This document shows positions 23,709 through 35,790 of a DNA stretch of 64,000 bases, in pieces; positions within the stretch are counted from its first letter, which is position 1, and each line of letters starts with the position of its first letter. The DNA lies in the NCBI GenBank assembly GCA_947044365.1, contig OX345637.1, positions 2,895,001-2,959,000 of the forward strand. The letters are read 5' to 3'. The translations under genes and the position numbers were made by a program. This DNA is from Petrosia ficiformis. Lineage: Eukaryota > Porifera > Demospongiae > Haplosclerida > Petrosiidae. The notes below the pieces were generated by a model. That model did not search any database. It was not told the origin of the DNA and saw only the letters and a list, made by a program, of their open reading frames with translations.

Positions 23709-26700
23709 ATGGCCAGGAGATGTGAAGAAAAAGGTATGGTTTAGTTAATTATAATAATAGCAAACTTGTGATGATTATCATATTCTACAGATTATAATGA
23801 ACCAATAGCGAGATATTTACACTCCACCGAAATAATTAAAAAAAAAGTATACTGTTGGGGAGGAAGACAGACTGGTCTACCTAGAGTTCATGACAGCAAG
23901 AATAAGAGACAGTTTCTTTCAGTTATTGAGATATTAGATATCGAAACTGGTAAGTCTGAATACACTACTAATATATGTACAACTTTTAATATTGAACATA
24001 AATAGATGTAACCTTGTGTAGCCAACCCCTCACACTCTATGATATAGGAGGGTCTGGTATGTAGCTATAGTATGTCTCATTCTGACAGCCACTGGAAATA
24101 CAGTGGTGTGTAGGTAGATTTTAACTGCAAAAATTAATTATGTGTTGATGGATTAACTTTTGTAAACTCTAACTCTCAAAAGTTACAAGACTCAGGATTC
24201 TAACTTACATTACTGGAATGAAGAAAGTGTTTTAATGTTTATTCATTTTCAACACCCGGTTGAGTTCCACTGTTAGCTCTCAGAACAAGACATACAATAG
24301 GTATATACCATGACTTGAATTATAATTAGCTATTTTTTAGCAAGTATCTTCTTATTCGACAGCCATTTTGTAGATGTAATTAACATTCCTCCTAGTCTCA
24401 TCCCCAGCCTCATACACCATGTGAGAAGTGTCTAGTGACTTTATAGCAATTTCTTGACTGTGGTTACTCAAAATGAAGAATATCGTGTGAACCAATCAAA
24501 TTCAAGTATGCTGTAATGTGATTGAATGTCATATGACCAGATATGATATGTGAAAATGTGGAGGAAACCATTTTCCTCAGACAGAAGATTTAAATAAGTC
24601 TAAGTCTAATCTTGGCTATAAAAGTAGATCTATACTACTACACAACATGATGAATGTTTGGAAAGTTTTGGGTTTAAGAAGAAATTGTTTGTTAACTTTT
24701 CAACTTGTAAAAGAGCCGACATTGTTTATAAGCATGTCTACCATTATGTTTTGATACATAGTGAGTATAAGAAAACAACCAGTCCCTGATGTTACACTAA
24801 ATAATCACTTGAATACAGCAAATATTACATGATGATTTATCACAACCAGGAAATGACATCAATAATCACTTCTCACATGATGGTTGAAGCTGAGGACAAG
24901 AGTATGTTCCTCATAGATATCAAATTTGTTTGGCTTCCTTTACAAAATGGCTGAAGGCAGCAGTACTGACACACTTAGTAGGATTTATTACTAGATATGT
25001 ACTAGTATAGTTACTATACCACACATGTATAAAATAACAGTCATTTACATACTAATAGTATATCACACATGTATTATACACATGTCATATACATCAAACA
25101 CCTTTCATATACTATATAATAGTATAGTACAATAGTAACAGGATATTGTATTATAGTAATAATGTGTCTTATGTATTCATCAAATATTAGATCACCATTT
25201 TGCTGTTAACAGTTGTTTATAACAACAGCCAAAGTTGTTTAAACTATCCATTCAGTACTCTACAGGTGTAGAAAGCCAGTAACATGGAGAAAGAAACTTC
25301 TCCGCGGCCATTTTATTGAAATTATCATTTCATGGGTTCAATTTCTACACATGCACAAACATTAAACGAATATCCGGATGCTAAAAATACATTCGAATAC
25401 CAAAATAACGAGCGGATATCCGAACGGAGCGAATATTCGTTGCAGCCCTAGTCTATATGTACTATATTGCCCTGTCGGTGTCTTTGATATGCCCACGCAA
25501 CATTCCACAAGACATTAATCTCTATATAATCTATGATAATAACTGAACAGTACAATATAAATATTATCTTAATATTTATATTGTAGTTATCATACTAATT
25601 ATTTATATTATATATTAAATTAATTAATATAGATGTAAAACAGTGTATATTATTGTAATAATTGAAGTTTGGTCTTTCAAGGGAAATGTCACATGAGCTG
25701 TTAGGAAGAGTATGTTAGTCATCAATGTGGTCTTATGTGATTGAATATCATTATGAACATGTACTCACAATAATGTTAACCGTTCTCATCCATTACATAA
25801 TGTACCTCGGGATAGGTGAGTGAAGTGCGAGTGCGAGGACGATGATTTAGATTTATAGATTTGAAACGTTTACTGATAAATCCTAAGACTGAGAATACCC
25901 TGGATTGGGAACATGGATGCAATGATCATCAACTTCACTCATGACTAACATATATAATTATGATCCCTTTAATGGATTGTAATAAAGATATTTATATTAT
26001 TCTTGATAATTAATTATCATATTACATATTATAATAAACTATATAATACACTAATATAATGAACATTGTGAAGCTACATTAATTCACTGTATTGTATAAA
26101 CAGGTTTATGGAGTCAACAAAATACATCCGGACATCCTCCTCTAGGAGTATGTGGTTATTCATCAACGAGTATTAGGAACAATATATATTATTTCGGAGG
26201 AGAGTATGGTAACGAATGTTGCTATCACAACAGCTTATATTCATTAAATGTGGAAAACTTAATGTTTAGAAAGTTGCATGAAACAAATGAACATGAAAGT
26301 GCCCCTGTGAAGAAATCCGGTAGTGGTATGATCTCTTTTAAGACAGAAAAGAATGAAGAATCACTTTTGGTAGTTGGAGGATTTTATGCACAATCACTTA
26401 GATACAAACAACCTGGTGCACAATATACTGATAACAGAACCAATGAGTCACATATATTTAATATTACAGCTGGTGAGTATATCATTGTATCATACTATCA
26501 AATATCATATTCAGTTTTTTTGTGTGAAGATGACTCATAATAATTATAAATTATCATAATTATAATGTGTTGTTTGATTGTAGTTTTGATGTTTATGATG
26601 AATACGAAACATAACGTAATTAATAATTTTATTGTGTGATGTTTATTATGATAGTAATCTAGATCATTAGCCCTTCCGTCATTCAATGTATAGTTTATAG

Positions 26701-29700
26701 GTACCACAGGCATACAATACTATTATACTATATACAGTGAATTTAGTGATACTATATAGTACTGTGTATGTTATGAACTTATTAGTACTTCATAGGGTGT
26801 GTATATGTGAGACAATACTAAGTCAACACTTCCTAGTTATACCTATGATAATCAGTGTTACTATCTTTATCTTTAGGGAAATGGATTACACCAAATGTCA
26901 CTGGTAGACGACCTCCACCATGCTCTGACTTTACTCTCTTATCGTTATCTGGAAGTAGAGTACTTCTATACGGAGGAGTTAATCCTGATACATTCTGCAG
27001 TGATGTAATATACATAGCTACTATAACTGGATATGAACTAGTGAGTATAATAATTATAGTTAATATAATACGAAACTGATAATCATGTGGTCATTAATAA
27101 CTACAACTGTACAACAATAACAATAAACAATCAAGTATAATATTACGAAAATACTTGTTTTATAGTCCTATAATACAGGGGCGTCGGAAGCAAAAACAAG
27201 TAGGTAGGGCAGAAAGTAGTGTATTCCCACGCGCTGAGCACGTGGGAAAGATTTTTCTGGCTAATTATTTATTCATTAGGGGTGTGGTCAATTAATATAA
27301 TACGAAACTAATAATCATGTGGTCATTAATAACTACAACAATAACAATAAACAATCAAGTATAATATTACGAAAATACTTGTTTTATAGTCCTATAATAC
27401 AGGGGCGTCGGAAACAAAAACAAGTAGGTAGGGCAGAAAGTAGTGTATTCCCACGCGCCGAGCATGTGGGAAAGATTTTTACGGCTAATTATTTATTCAT
27501 TAGGGATGCGGTCAATTAATATTATTGATCGATGATAAATGAAGAGAAGGTGCGTAATCTACTCTCGATTAAAGACACGAATTCTTCAGCTATTGAAATC
27601 AAGTTAAATTCGTCAGTCAAGGATTTGTGAACATGGAGCATTAAAAAGTGGTTCACAACAACTGGACTGAATTGCAAATTCCTCTGTATTGGTGTTTAAC
27701 AGGAGTGCAATTGGTTTCATTATCAGTTTCTTTAATTAATTATAATAAAATTTATTTATTTACTGTCATACAATAACTAATACTATTAAATTGACCTTTC
27801 AGCTTCTTAAATCCAAAGTCAAGAAGATATGCAGTTTTCCTTTTGGACATCTCAGTTTAGATAAGCGCACACGTGTTGAGTAATATTAGTCACACCCATT
27901 ATTTTTACAATTAATAATTTATACAACTTGATTATGACTGGAAATTATTGGTAGGGAAAATGCCCTACCTGCCCTACCAGTGCAGACGCCTATGTAATAA
28001 TCTACTTAGGAGTAATCTCATAGCATTATTGCGATAATATGGGGTAGCAGTGTGAGTGTATGACATCCTGATAGTTTAATTAGTGATAAAGACACTTAAC
28101 TCTTTTCATCATGTGACATTATGAAAGTGGACAGGAAGGGATCAATTGTTGGTGTCACAATGATGTTAATTTTTCCAATATAATTTGTGTTTTACCCTCA
28201 ATACCGTACAGCTAGAAATTTTTGTGGTCAAATTAATTCATGATTTTTGTGATCATCTATACGATCATGAATATTTTATTCACGAATATTTTCATTTGTC
28301 TACTTACAGATGTCAAACAACAAACATATACAATGTTGCATTTTTGAAGTCCTTTGATATTTTCAAATGCATTTCTACACAAGGTAGTCCACTAAATGTG
28401 CTTGAAGATAGTGCCAAACAAATTAAGCTATACCAGTTAGCAATCCAAAGTTATAAGCAATAGAATTAACAAATACTCTAAGTGTGGGTGTTGGCATTGA
28501 CCACTGCACTTTATATCACTCGTCTTGCTACTTTCCTCCAACTAACAAATCACGATTTTAGTATCTATGACTTTGTTAGAAGGTCCTCTGTCTAACTAAG
28601 CAAGTTAAAAGTCTGTGTTTTGTAGAATGTGGCAGTTATGCAGGTAAGTAAAAGTGTGGGCATTTCCCTTTGAACTACTATACTTGTAATCACATGTCTT
28701 ACTATCAGCCTGGTTATAGTGAAGCGTACATTTAACATCTGTGGCTTTCTTAATAACTCTTCATTCCAGCAAAGGATGTTAGAATCTCTAGTCTTATAAA
28801 ATGGTAGAGTTATAGAGCTGAAAAGAGTTAGTTGTTGTACACACGTCATGCTTGTTAGCTGTTACTCCAGCTCCATGGATGAAAAAAACGTAGGCATGAA
28901 TTCTACCCCACATTACCGTATAATAATTAAGTGTTCATGAAATTGACAGGAAATCATGAAATTTTTAACACAAAATTTTACAAATCTCACAAAAATTATG
29001 AAATCATGAAATTTTTATACCTCCAAAATTTGAAGCTATATGATATATGATTAATCCAACAATCAAAATTGGTTCATAGTTATTTGTGTATCTCGTTCAT
29101 GTGTGTTTCAACTCAAGAAACTTAATCTGTTCAGTATCTTAAGTCATACATATCATATGTTCATTTATATACAGAAACCCTCATCCCCTATCCATATACT
29201 AATAATCACTACACTTGTTATGAATTACTGATAAAATGTATAGAAATGACTTATTATGATACAATTCAGTATTCTGTATCAGTTTAATTATCTTAAGGTG
29301 ACTATTGTTTATGTGTACTAAATTTAGCGAATTTTAGTGATTTAACAAAATCACTAAATTAAATACTAACATTAATTTGATTGTACACTGTAGTTAGTAA
29401 TAATTATAAAGGATAACATGCATGGGTGGAGCATGTAATAACTAATTTTTTCACCTCTATAACTCACCCGTTTTATAAAACTAGAGTTTCTAACTTACTT
29501 TGCTGGAAAGAAGAGTTTTTCAGAAAGCTATAGATGTTAATTTTATGCATAAAGATAGCAAGACTAGTGCTTAAACATTTTGTAGTACAATGTGCAACGC
29601 CCACACCCTTACCTACAGTAGAAGTCACAATGAAGTTAACGTTTTGTTTTGTAGAATGATAATAGTACGAAACTGATCATACAGAGAATTTCAGTTGCAT

Positions 29701-32700
29701 TTACACTATCATTCCATTGTGTAACCACACCCTATGTAAGTATGTACATAATTTTATGTACATTGTATATTATATGGAGGGTGTAGTTACAGAATGGAAT
29801 AATTGTTTCAATGCAACTGAAATCCTCTATACTAGTATATAAACCGTTCAGCATACTGTTTACATGATGGTTTCAAGTTTCAATGAATATTTAATTACTG
29901 TTTAAACTGAATTTTATAGATTTTGCATACCACATAGCGTAGACCGTGCTAGCGCAAAATGGAGCATTAATATTATTTTGATGTATACTGTACCTGTATA
30001 ATTTCCACATGTTACGCAACACAAACTTCTAACTTACATAGTTAGACAGAAAAGCTTCTAACAAAGTCGTAGGTACCAAATACATGCTTCGTTAGTTGGA
30101 GAGAAGCACCAAGATGAGTATTTGAAAGTGCAGTGGTCAGTGCCAACACCCACACGTACTGTCTTTGTCTTTAATTGTATAGCTATGATGTTTGGACTGC
30201 TTACAACACATTTAGTGCACTGTGTTGTGTAGAAATTTGGTTAATTGTGTATCTCAAAAAGCTGAATAAAATTCAGGTTCACAGCAAAATTGCTAAATTA
30301 CCAGCCAAATGTAGATATCGAAAATCACTAAATTAAGTATGTGCAAACAATAGTGACCTTAAGATATGATTAATAATTATACTAGTGACTATTGTTTATA
30401 ATATATTGTATAATTGTTGTACATGTATATTTATAACTGATCATGTTTTGTGAGTGATACATGTTATATGAACTGTTATTATATTTCTATAGAATTGGGA
30501 GAAAGTACGCAAATCGTTAATAGCAAAATATCCAGTAGGGAGGTATGGACATGCAGCCACTGTAATTAGTGGTTGTGTTCAAGAGATAGTGATAACAATA
30601 GGAGGAGTGGGTGATGGGGGAACACTGAATGATTGTTGGGTGATGGATGTTAGGAACAACAAACACAAAAAGGTATTATGCATTTGTTATTATGATCACC
30701 TGATAATCATGTGACAAATATTAACAGATTTTTTTTATAATACTAAATTTTAATGTATGATTTGTTTGTTTATTTGTTTTATAATGTCAACACAATCTTG
30801 AGACTGTTGTATAAAGTGTGAGCAGTATACATATATCTATAATCATGTAACAAATTTCGTTTGTTGTTTAGCTAATTAGACATAATCCATTAAAATTTCC
30901 ATATAATAAACAGGATATCAGTAATATTTATATATCTGTGTATCTAAGTTATAGTCTTAAAGCTTTTGTTTTCAATATCCTGTGACATACATGTGATATT
31001 CACCTGATATAATGATTTAGAAATACTATAGACATGTGTTGTGATTTTCTTGTAATAATGAAGTCATATATACATAATTGTAATTCTACAGATACACTTA
31101 CCAGATAATGTAACTAAGAGATGGTACCACTCTATATCATCACTTATGATCAGTCCAACAAATGTATTACTAGTTGTGTTTGGAGGACAGAGAATATATC
31201 CAATCAGTGACACAGATATTATTGAACTTGGTGAGTATACACATTTCCACACATTCTCATTTGTATAATTATTATTTCATATCACTGGATATAGACTGTG
31301 ATGTGCATTAAATGAAAAATTCATGAAATTTGTGAATTTTAATCATTCTTGAGTTTCTAATTTAATTAACATCCATTATAAATATACTGTTCATTATATT
31401 ATTTGATGATATATACTGTTTCAAGCTAGTGTTATATAAACATGTTATTATTGGTTTCCTGAAGCCATATAGTATAAGTTATTTTTAATTAGTATTTTAT
31501 ATAATATGTACTAACTTGTTCAGTGATGTGATATTGTTAATAAGTGTTACCTCTTTTAAATGTAGTACATGTCACATTCTTGTATTGTTAGTGTATTGTG
31601 AATACACATAATTATAATTATATAGATATCATAAATTAATTACATGTTACAATACAAATCCTGAATATATTACAATATTTATATCCCATTTGACATTATG
31701 ATATCTAATACATGTAGTGTATACTAACGATGAGTGGTTAGTGGAACATGTATGGGACATGACACAATTGACCACTAACAATGATGGCTACCTGAGAAGA
31801 CTGAAGGAGATACAGAAAGAGGGAGAAGTATTCGACATGAGAAATAGAAGTGAACATCTAGCTTTATCATCAGGAGAACAAGGGGAAGAGATGATACGAC
31901 TAAGAGATGAAATTCGTATCCTAAAAATACAATTAGAAGAGTCACGCCAAGAGACAACCCAAACAAGAAGACAAGCCAAGGAGACTCAAAGAATTCTTCA
32001 GGATGTTATGGAGATTCACCAACAAGAAATGAGACAATCTAATACCATATTACAAGAGGTACAAGACCAATTACAAGAGACACAAGCCCATTTACCAGAG
32101 ACCCAATTCCAAACACAAGTATGAATCTACAAGTAGTGAAGATAGGGACAAAGAGAAACAGTGGAATTGCCAAATTGGTGGAAATGCCTATATTATGCAT
32201 TTTAATTCTTATACAAACCGCAGAATACAATAATGTCATGCTTGAGTGAGAACAAAATGACCTGATATAATCCTAACAATGTCAGTACAACTTATACCAC
32301 ATATTTATGACAACCATTTCCACAATTCCACTGTTTCCCTTCTAATAATAAATATTATCACATTAGTATTAACATAGTATTGATGTAGGTATTGTATTAT
32401 ATCATTTCATTCAACAAGCACAGTAAAAACCATTTGACATTGGAACTTAATGGCACTTAATAAAAGTGTCATAAGTCCCATAAGTCCCATTTCCACTATG
32501 TATACATACATAGACTAGTTTCAGAAATCAAATTTCTAATATAATTATAATTTATAATTATAAATATTGTGTTGTGTATATTCTAGCATGTTTAATATGT
32601 ATTTGCCTAAATCAGTTATATTTCAAATGTCAAATTGAACATTAATTAGTCTCATTTGTATTAATATAATTATTCTCTTATAGCACATTAACCAAGATAA

Positions 32701-33532
32701 ACAAGAGCTTCAAACAAGAGTTCAGGAACTACAAGAGGAGATTCATCATCTTCGTACACAGGTTGAAAACCCTCACTGGGTAATCCAGAAAGAAGAAGTA
32801 CAAATGACACAGGATATTCTTGGAACAGGAGGATGGGGAGAAGTGAAGGTTGGTATCTTCAGAGGTACCAAGGTAGCAGTGAAGTGTCTGTATCAAGTGA
32901 TTCTCTCAGAGTACAATCTTGGTCTCTTCTCTAGAGAAATGAATATTGCTTCTCGTATTCGTCATCCTAACCTCCTTCAATTTATAGGAGCCACTAGAGT
33001 TGGTAATCCCATGATATTGACAGAACTCATGCCTACCAGTCTTCGTAAGGAACTGGAGAAGACCCTCCTGACACGACCTCAGATTATTAATATTGGTCAC
33101 GGTGTAGCATCTGCACTTAACTACCTTCACTTATTGAAACCCCATCCAATCCTTCATCGTGATGTTAGCAGTGCCAATGTCCTCCTAGAACGATCAGGAA
33201 GTGGACAATGGAAGGGGAAACTGTCTGACTATGGATCTGCCAATCTTCTTCAAGATATTCGTACAGTAGCTCCCGGTAGTCCTGCATATGCTGCTCCTGA
33301 AGCTCAATCTCCAAATCTTCATTCTCCTAAAATGGATGTTTACAGTTTTGGTATCCTGTTTGCAGAAATGGTTACCCGTCGTCTACCATCTGCTATTGTA
33401 TTTGAGAGGAGAGAACAAATTCGAAGTATCCAGTGGCCTTCCATCAAATCACTCGTTGAACTTTGTACAACTCAAGATCCCCAAACCCGTCCCACGATTG
33501 AACAAGTGCTACAAGATATTAATAGATTGTAA
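23709..33532 (+). CDS. Kelch propeller - coiled coil - TKL-type protein kinase (8 coding exons, 761 aa)
   Basis: Predicted exons: 23709-23733, 23791-23949, 26104-26472, 26877-27040, 30493-30672, 31092-31230, 31718-32118, 32684-33532 (2286 nt), all with GT donors and AG acceptors and a continuous frame. Residues ~20-346 hold six kelch-like blades, each with a hydrophobic strand and Gly-Gly: VYCWGG, IYYFGG, LLVVGG, VLLYGG, IVITIGG, LLVVFGG; RYGHAATVI and WVMDV are also kelch-like. Residues ~346-510 are Glu/Gln/Arg-rich heptads (RLRDEIRILKIQLEESRQET), a coiled coil. The kinase is in the last exon. No signal peptide or membrane segment, so probably cytoplasmic. Kelch propellers usually bind partner proteins, suggesting a scaffolded kinase; the substrate is unknown. 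The start ATG at 23709 lies directly before the repeated block and is the least certain point; an upstream exon is possible. Next gene copy ends at 401; introns 2 and 4 are full of repeats. Confidence 0.8.
24000..25340. other. Intron 2, first part: no gene seen
   Basis: AT-rich intron sequence. It contains one short instance of the dispersed TTCTAACTTAC repeat near 24200. Several stretches with paired 'ACATGTATTATACACATG'-like short inverted words occur near 25030-25090. No coding potential is visible. Confidence 0.4.
25350..25452 (-). mobile_element. hAT-like terminal fragment in intron 2
   Basis: On the minus strand the sequence starts TAGGGCTGCAACGAATATTC and contains repeated CGGATAT words. 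TAGGGCTG... ends are typical of hAT-type MITEs. The opposite end was not found, so this is a truncated copy. Confidence 0.45.
27062..27513 (+). repeat. Tandem duplication of ~230 bp in intron 4
   Basis: 27062-27291 and 27292-27513 are near-identical copies beginning AATATAATACGAAACT and including the 5' end of the element described next (TACAGGGGCGTCGGAAGCAA). The small differences (GCGCTGAGCACG versus GCGCCGAGCATG) show some divergence after duplication. Confidence 0.85.
27398..27996 (+). mobile_element. Non-autonomous element with GGGGCGTCGG-type ends
   Basis: The left end TACAGGGGCGTCGG and internal GTAGGTAGGGCAG are matched in inverse at the right end, where GCCCTACCTGCCCTACCAG and GCAGACGCCTATGTA occur (27961-27996). 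No transposase is visible. The left part is duplicated (second 5' end at 27174). Confidence 0.5.
28185..28330. repeat. TACCGTA-type AT-rich repeat
   Basis: TACCGTACAGCTAGAAATTT followed by TTTGTGGT and TTTTTGTGATC words resembles the end of a widespread type of AT-rich MITE. A second TACCGTATAATAATTAAG end occurs at 28914 in the same orientation with GAAATCATGAAATTTTT words. The open frame across 28185-28463 has no recognised domain. Confidence 0.3.
28495..28860 (-). repeat. Dispersed repeat, both modules, minus strand
   Basis: On the minus strand: module 1 TCTAACATCCTTTGCTGGAA then TGAAGAGTTATTAAGAAAGC, followed after ~150 bases by module 2 TTAACTTGCTTAGTTAGACA then GTGCAGTGGTCAATGCCAAC. 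The same order of modules occurs at 11870-12170 and 46475-46790, so this is one family. Unrecognised class. Confidence 0.6.
29297..30358. mobile_element. 1.06-kb TTAA-flanked inverted-repeat element in intron 4
   Basis: Flanked on both sides by TTAA (29293-29296 and 30359-30362). The left end GGTGACTATTGTTTATGTGT and the reverse-complemented right end GGTCACTATTGTTTGCACAT match, followed by shared AATTTAGYGATTTT. TTAA target duplication is characteristic of piggyBac-type (also Kolobok-type) transposons. There is no transposase inside; instead it holds copies of the dispersed repeat (29470-29620, 30026-30175) and a hairpin element (29683-29828). Confidence 0.65.
29683..29828. repeat. Hairpin element nested in the TTAA element
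   Basis: Left AGAGAATTTCAGTTGCATTT with ATTCCATTGTGTAACCACAC pairs with the reverse complement of the right half (AGAGGATTTCAGTTGCATTG, ATTCCATTCTGTAACTACAC). About 60-base arms around a ~25-base loop: a small foldback or MITE. Confidence 0.75.
32684..33532 (+). CDS. Last exon of the kelch-kinase gene: kinase domain
   Basis: This exon codes for protein residues 480-761. It opens with the end of the coiled coil (QELQTRVQELQEEIHHLRTQ) and then the full kinase domain. Visible elements: glycine loop LGTGGWGEVKVG (~525-536), VAVK lysine (~546), helix-C Glu in SREMNIAS (~564), HPNLLQFIG, catalytic HRDVSSANVLL (HRD ~637-639, Asn ~644), DYG (~661-663) for DFG, APE (~683-685), DVYSFGILFAEM, and PQTRPTIEQVLQ with the conserved Arg near the C-terminus. 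The lysine, both aspartates and the asparagine are present, so the kinase is predicted active in spite of DYG. The pattern HPNLLQFIGA and HRDVSSANVLL fits TKL kinases better than receptor tyrosine kinases. Stop TAA at 33530-33532. Confidence 0.88.
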   Translation, partial: HINQDKQELQTRVQELQEEIHHLRTQVENPHWVIQKEEVQMTQDILGTGGWGEVKVGIFRGTKVAVKCLYQVILSEYNLGLFSREMNIASRIRHPNLLQFIGATRVGNPMILTELMPTSLRKELEKTLLTRPQIINIGHGVASALNYLHLLKPHPILHRDVSSANVLLERSGSGQWKGKLSDYGSANLLQDIRTVAPGSPAYAAPEAQSPNLHSPKMDVYSFGILFAEMVTRRLPSAIVFERREQIRSIQWPSIKSLVELCTTQDPQTRPTIEQVLQDINRL

Positions 33533-33935
33533 CATTTCGTTCCTTTTTTAAAATTATTTTTTAATGTAATATAGACGATGCACTTGTATAGACTAGTGTT
33601 TTTCAGCTGTGTAGCTTTTGTAGCTTTAGTAGTTAGTATTTTGTATAAACAATTTTCAATTTGCTGATATAATTTATAATTTTTGTTAAGTCAATGGTGT
33701 GTTATACAACTTGAGAAAATGTTTTATTTTTTCCTTATCTAATTGTATTCTCCCTGAATATAAGTGTAACCTGTACCTCTTTACAACTGGCTCTTAACAG
33801 TTACCAGTGGATATAAAATAAAACAGATGGTATCATAATGGTTTCCTGTGCATATGAAACTGTTATTTTTGTTGTGGAATGTCATTTCAATGCACAAAGA
33901 ATAATAAAAACATTTTCAAGAAACATGGAGTAAGA
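33533..33935 (+). other. 3' flank / probable 3' UTR of the kelch-kinase gene
   Basis: Matches 402-798. AATAAA at 33817-33822 and again in the AATAATAAAAAC run near 33900 are candidate poly(A) signals. Confidence 0.5.
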
Positions 33936-35145
33936 TGTAGCAAGAGCCGTTGAGATATCAGGAGTTAGTAGTATGAAGACACTTCCTAAGATGTTGTGTC
34001 ACCACCTGAAATCATGATCAGTGACTAGTGAGATAGACTATTATTGATAATTATTAGAGATAATCTCAGTGGTAGTGCAGAGATCTAGAGGAACTGCTGT
34101 GTCGGTTCAGGATACTTGTGCCTTGAAAGTTTTTATGTATATATAACCAACAATCAGATATAGTAATTACATGAAATATTTTCTGGTGTTGGTAATCCAT
34201 GCAGGTGTGTAATGTCAGGTGGATCTGTAATAAACGTTTCAGTTCTTTTATAGAAATTATTATTAGAAAATCAAATCATACTCTAACAGCAATAATGTTG
34301 TAAAGATTAACACTAAGACTACAGTTCAATGTCTGATTAGAATTTTGAGAAAATATTAAAATGCTCACAGTTTCGACAGTTGGAATTTTTAAACAGAAAT
34401 ACTTTTTAAACATAACAAGATTAACTAAGTCTATAGGAAAAGGTACAAACCTATGGTGGCCCTTTGTAGAACCACCACTGATTGGAATACTGAAGGGCTG
34501 ACACAGTCACTGACACTATGACTGCAGACACTTCTGTAAGTGAAATAGAGAGTAGACATCATCTCTAAGAAATACTACTCGATGAAAGAAAGTTGGTGAT
34601 TCTAATATTCAGGACAATGATGGATGGGCAGCATGAACTGCATGTACGTAGATATAATATAGATTTATACAAATTGAAATAGCTTTACACATTTATTCAA
34701 TTTGATGGTTTTGTGATTGTTTCAAAATTGTCTGAATTAGCACCTTATCTCAGTTCTTGATATTATAAAGACAGCTAAGCATAATCAGTATGAAGTAGAA
34801 ACAATTATATTGATACTACTTTTGATGTAGATCGAGATTGCAGGTTTGACTGCTACTGCGCTGCAACAATCACGAGGGTGTGGCTGGTCATGATTGCATT
34901 CAGAAGTCTCGTTCCCATGCAGGATTCACAGTACCCGGAACGAAACATTTGCTGTACAAGCAAGAAAACTATTCATTGTCATTTTATTGTGATTTTCATT
35001 TCATGTGTTCAGTTTGTGTTCATAAACTATTAAAGAATACAAAGTAATAGATCAATGTACTCAGTTCAGTGAATAGTTATCAGGATAACTGTATATCCAT
35101 TGCAAACCTATATACATGAACATGTAGATTAAGTTATAGTATATT
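33936..35145. other. Intergenic DNA, no gene seen
   Basis: Second-unit counterpart of 1280-2330. About 34118-34535 is present only here, without obvious inverted ends or target duplication, so it may equally be a deletion in the first unit. No gene recognised. Confidence 0.45.
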
Positions 35146-35754
35146 TACCCTCGCCGCGTAGCGTAGGCGGAAGGGTACGGTAATCGTTTTGTCTGTGTGT
35201 CTGTGTGTGTGTTAGCAATTTTTCTGGAAAAATAAAAACATTGACATTTCAAAAGAGGTACTGGTAGACTTCAAATTATACAAGGAAAAAAAATAACGTA
35301 GGAATTCTTCTTAAACCTTTCGGTTATAAAGTTATCACAATGTTTATAACTCACGATTACTGTTTCCAGACTTGAGAAGACTCGTGGAGGCATCTGGACA
35401 CATCAAAACATAACTACTCCTGTATCATGACTATCGCTAGCAAAGCACTACATAAAAGCAAACAAAATTTGGGTAGTGGTTGCTACAACATCGAGTACTG
35501 GCTCCAAGCATTCTCCATTACTTTCAAACTCCGCCTATTTCAATTTCAAGTCATGTGCTACTCGAACGTCAGCAGTTTTGAGGACCTGTCTATGCTGTCT
35601 TTGTGGAATATTTCACAAGACGAATTGAGGATCTTTCTTTCTTCTTTCAGATAATACAGAGACTAAAATGTAAGACTTATAGTATAGACAAGGAAGAGAC
35701 TAGTATAATCATACTAAGTAATAAGTAGTGACATGTTAGTTTATATATATAATT

Positions 35755-35790
<36 letters not shown>

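Noticed and set aside
26250..26540. Stand-alone 96-codon gene
   Set aside because: It is exon 3 of the kelch-kinase gene read past its GTGAGT donor into the intron.
28185..28463. 92-codon plus-strand gene in intron 4
   Set aside because: It overlaps an AT-rich MITE-like repeat and shows no domain or splice partner.
31717..32124. Stand-alone 135-codon coiled-coil protein
   Set aside because: It is exon 7 read past its donor at 32119; the coiled coil continues in frame in the next exon.
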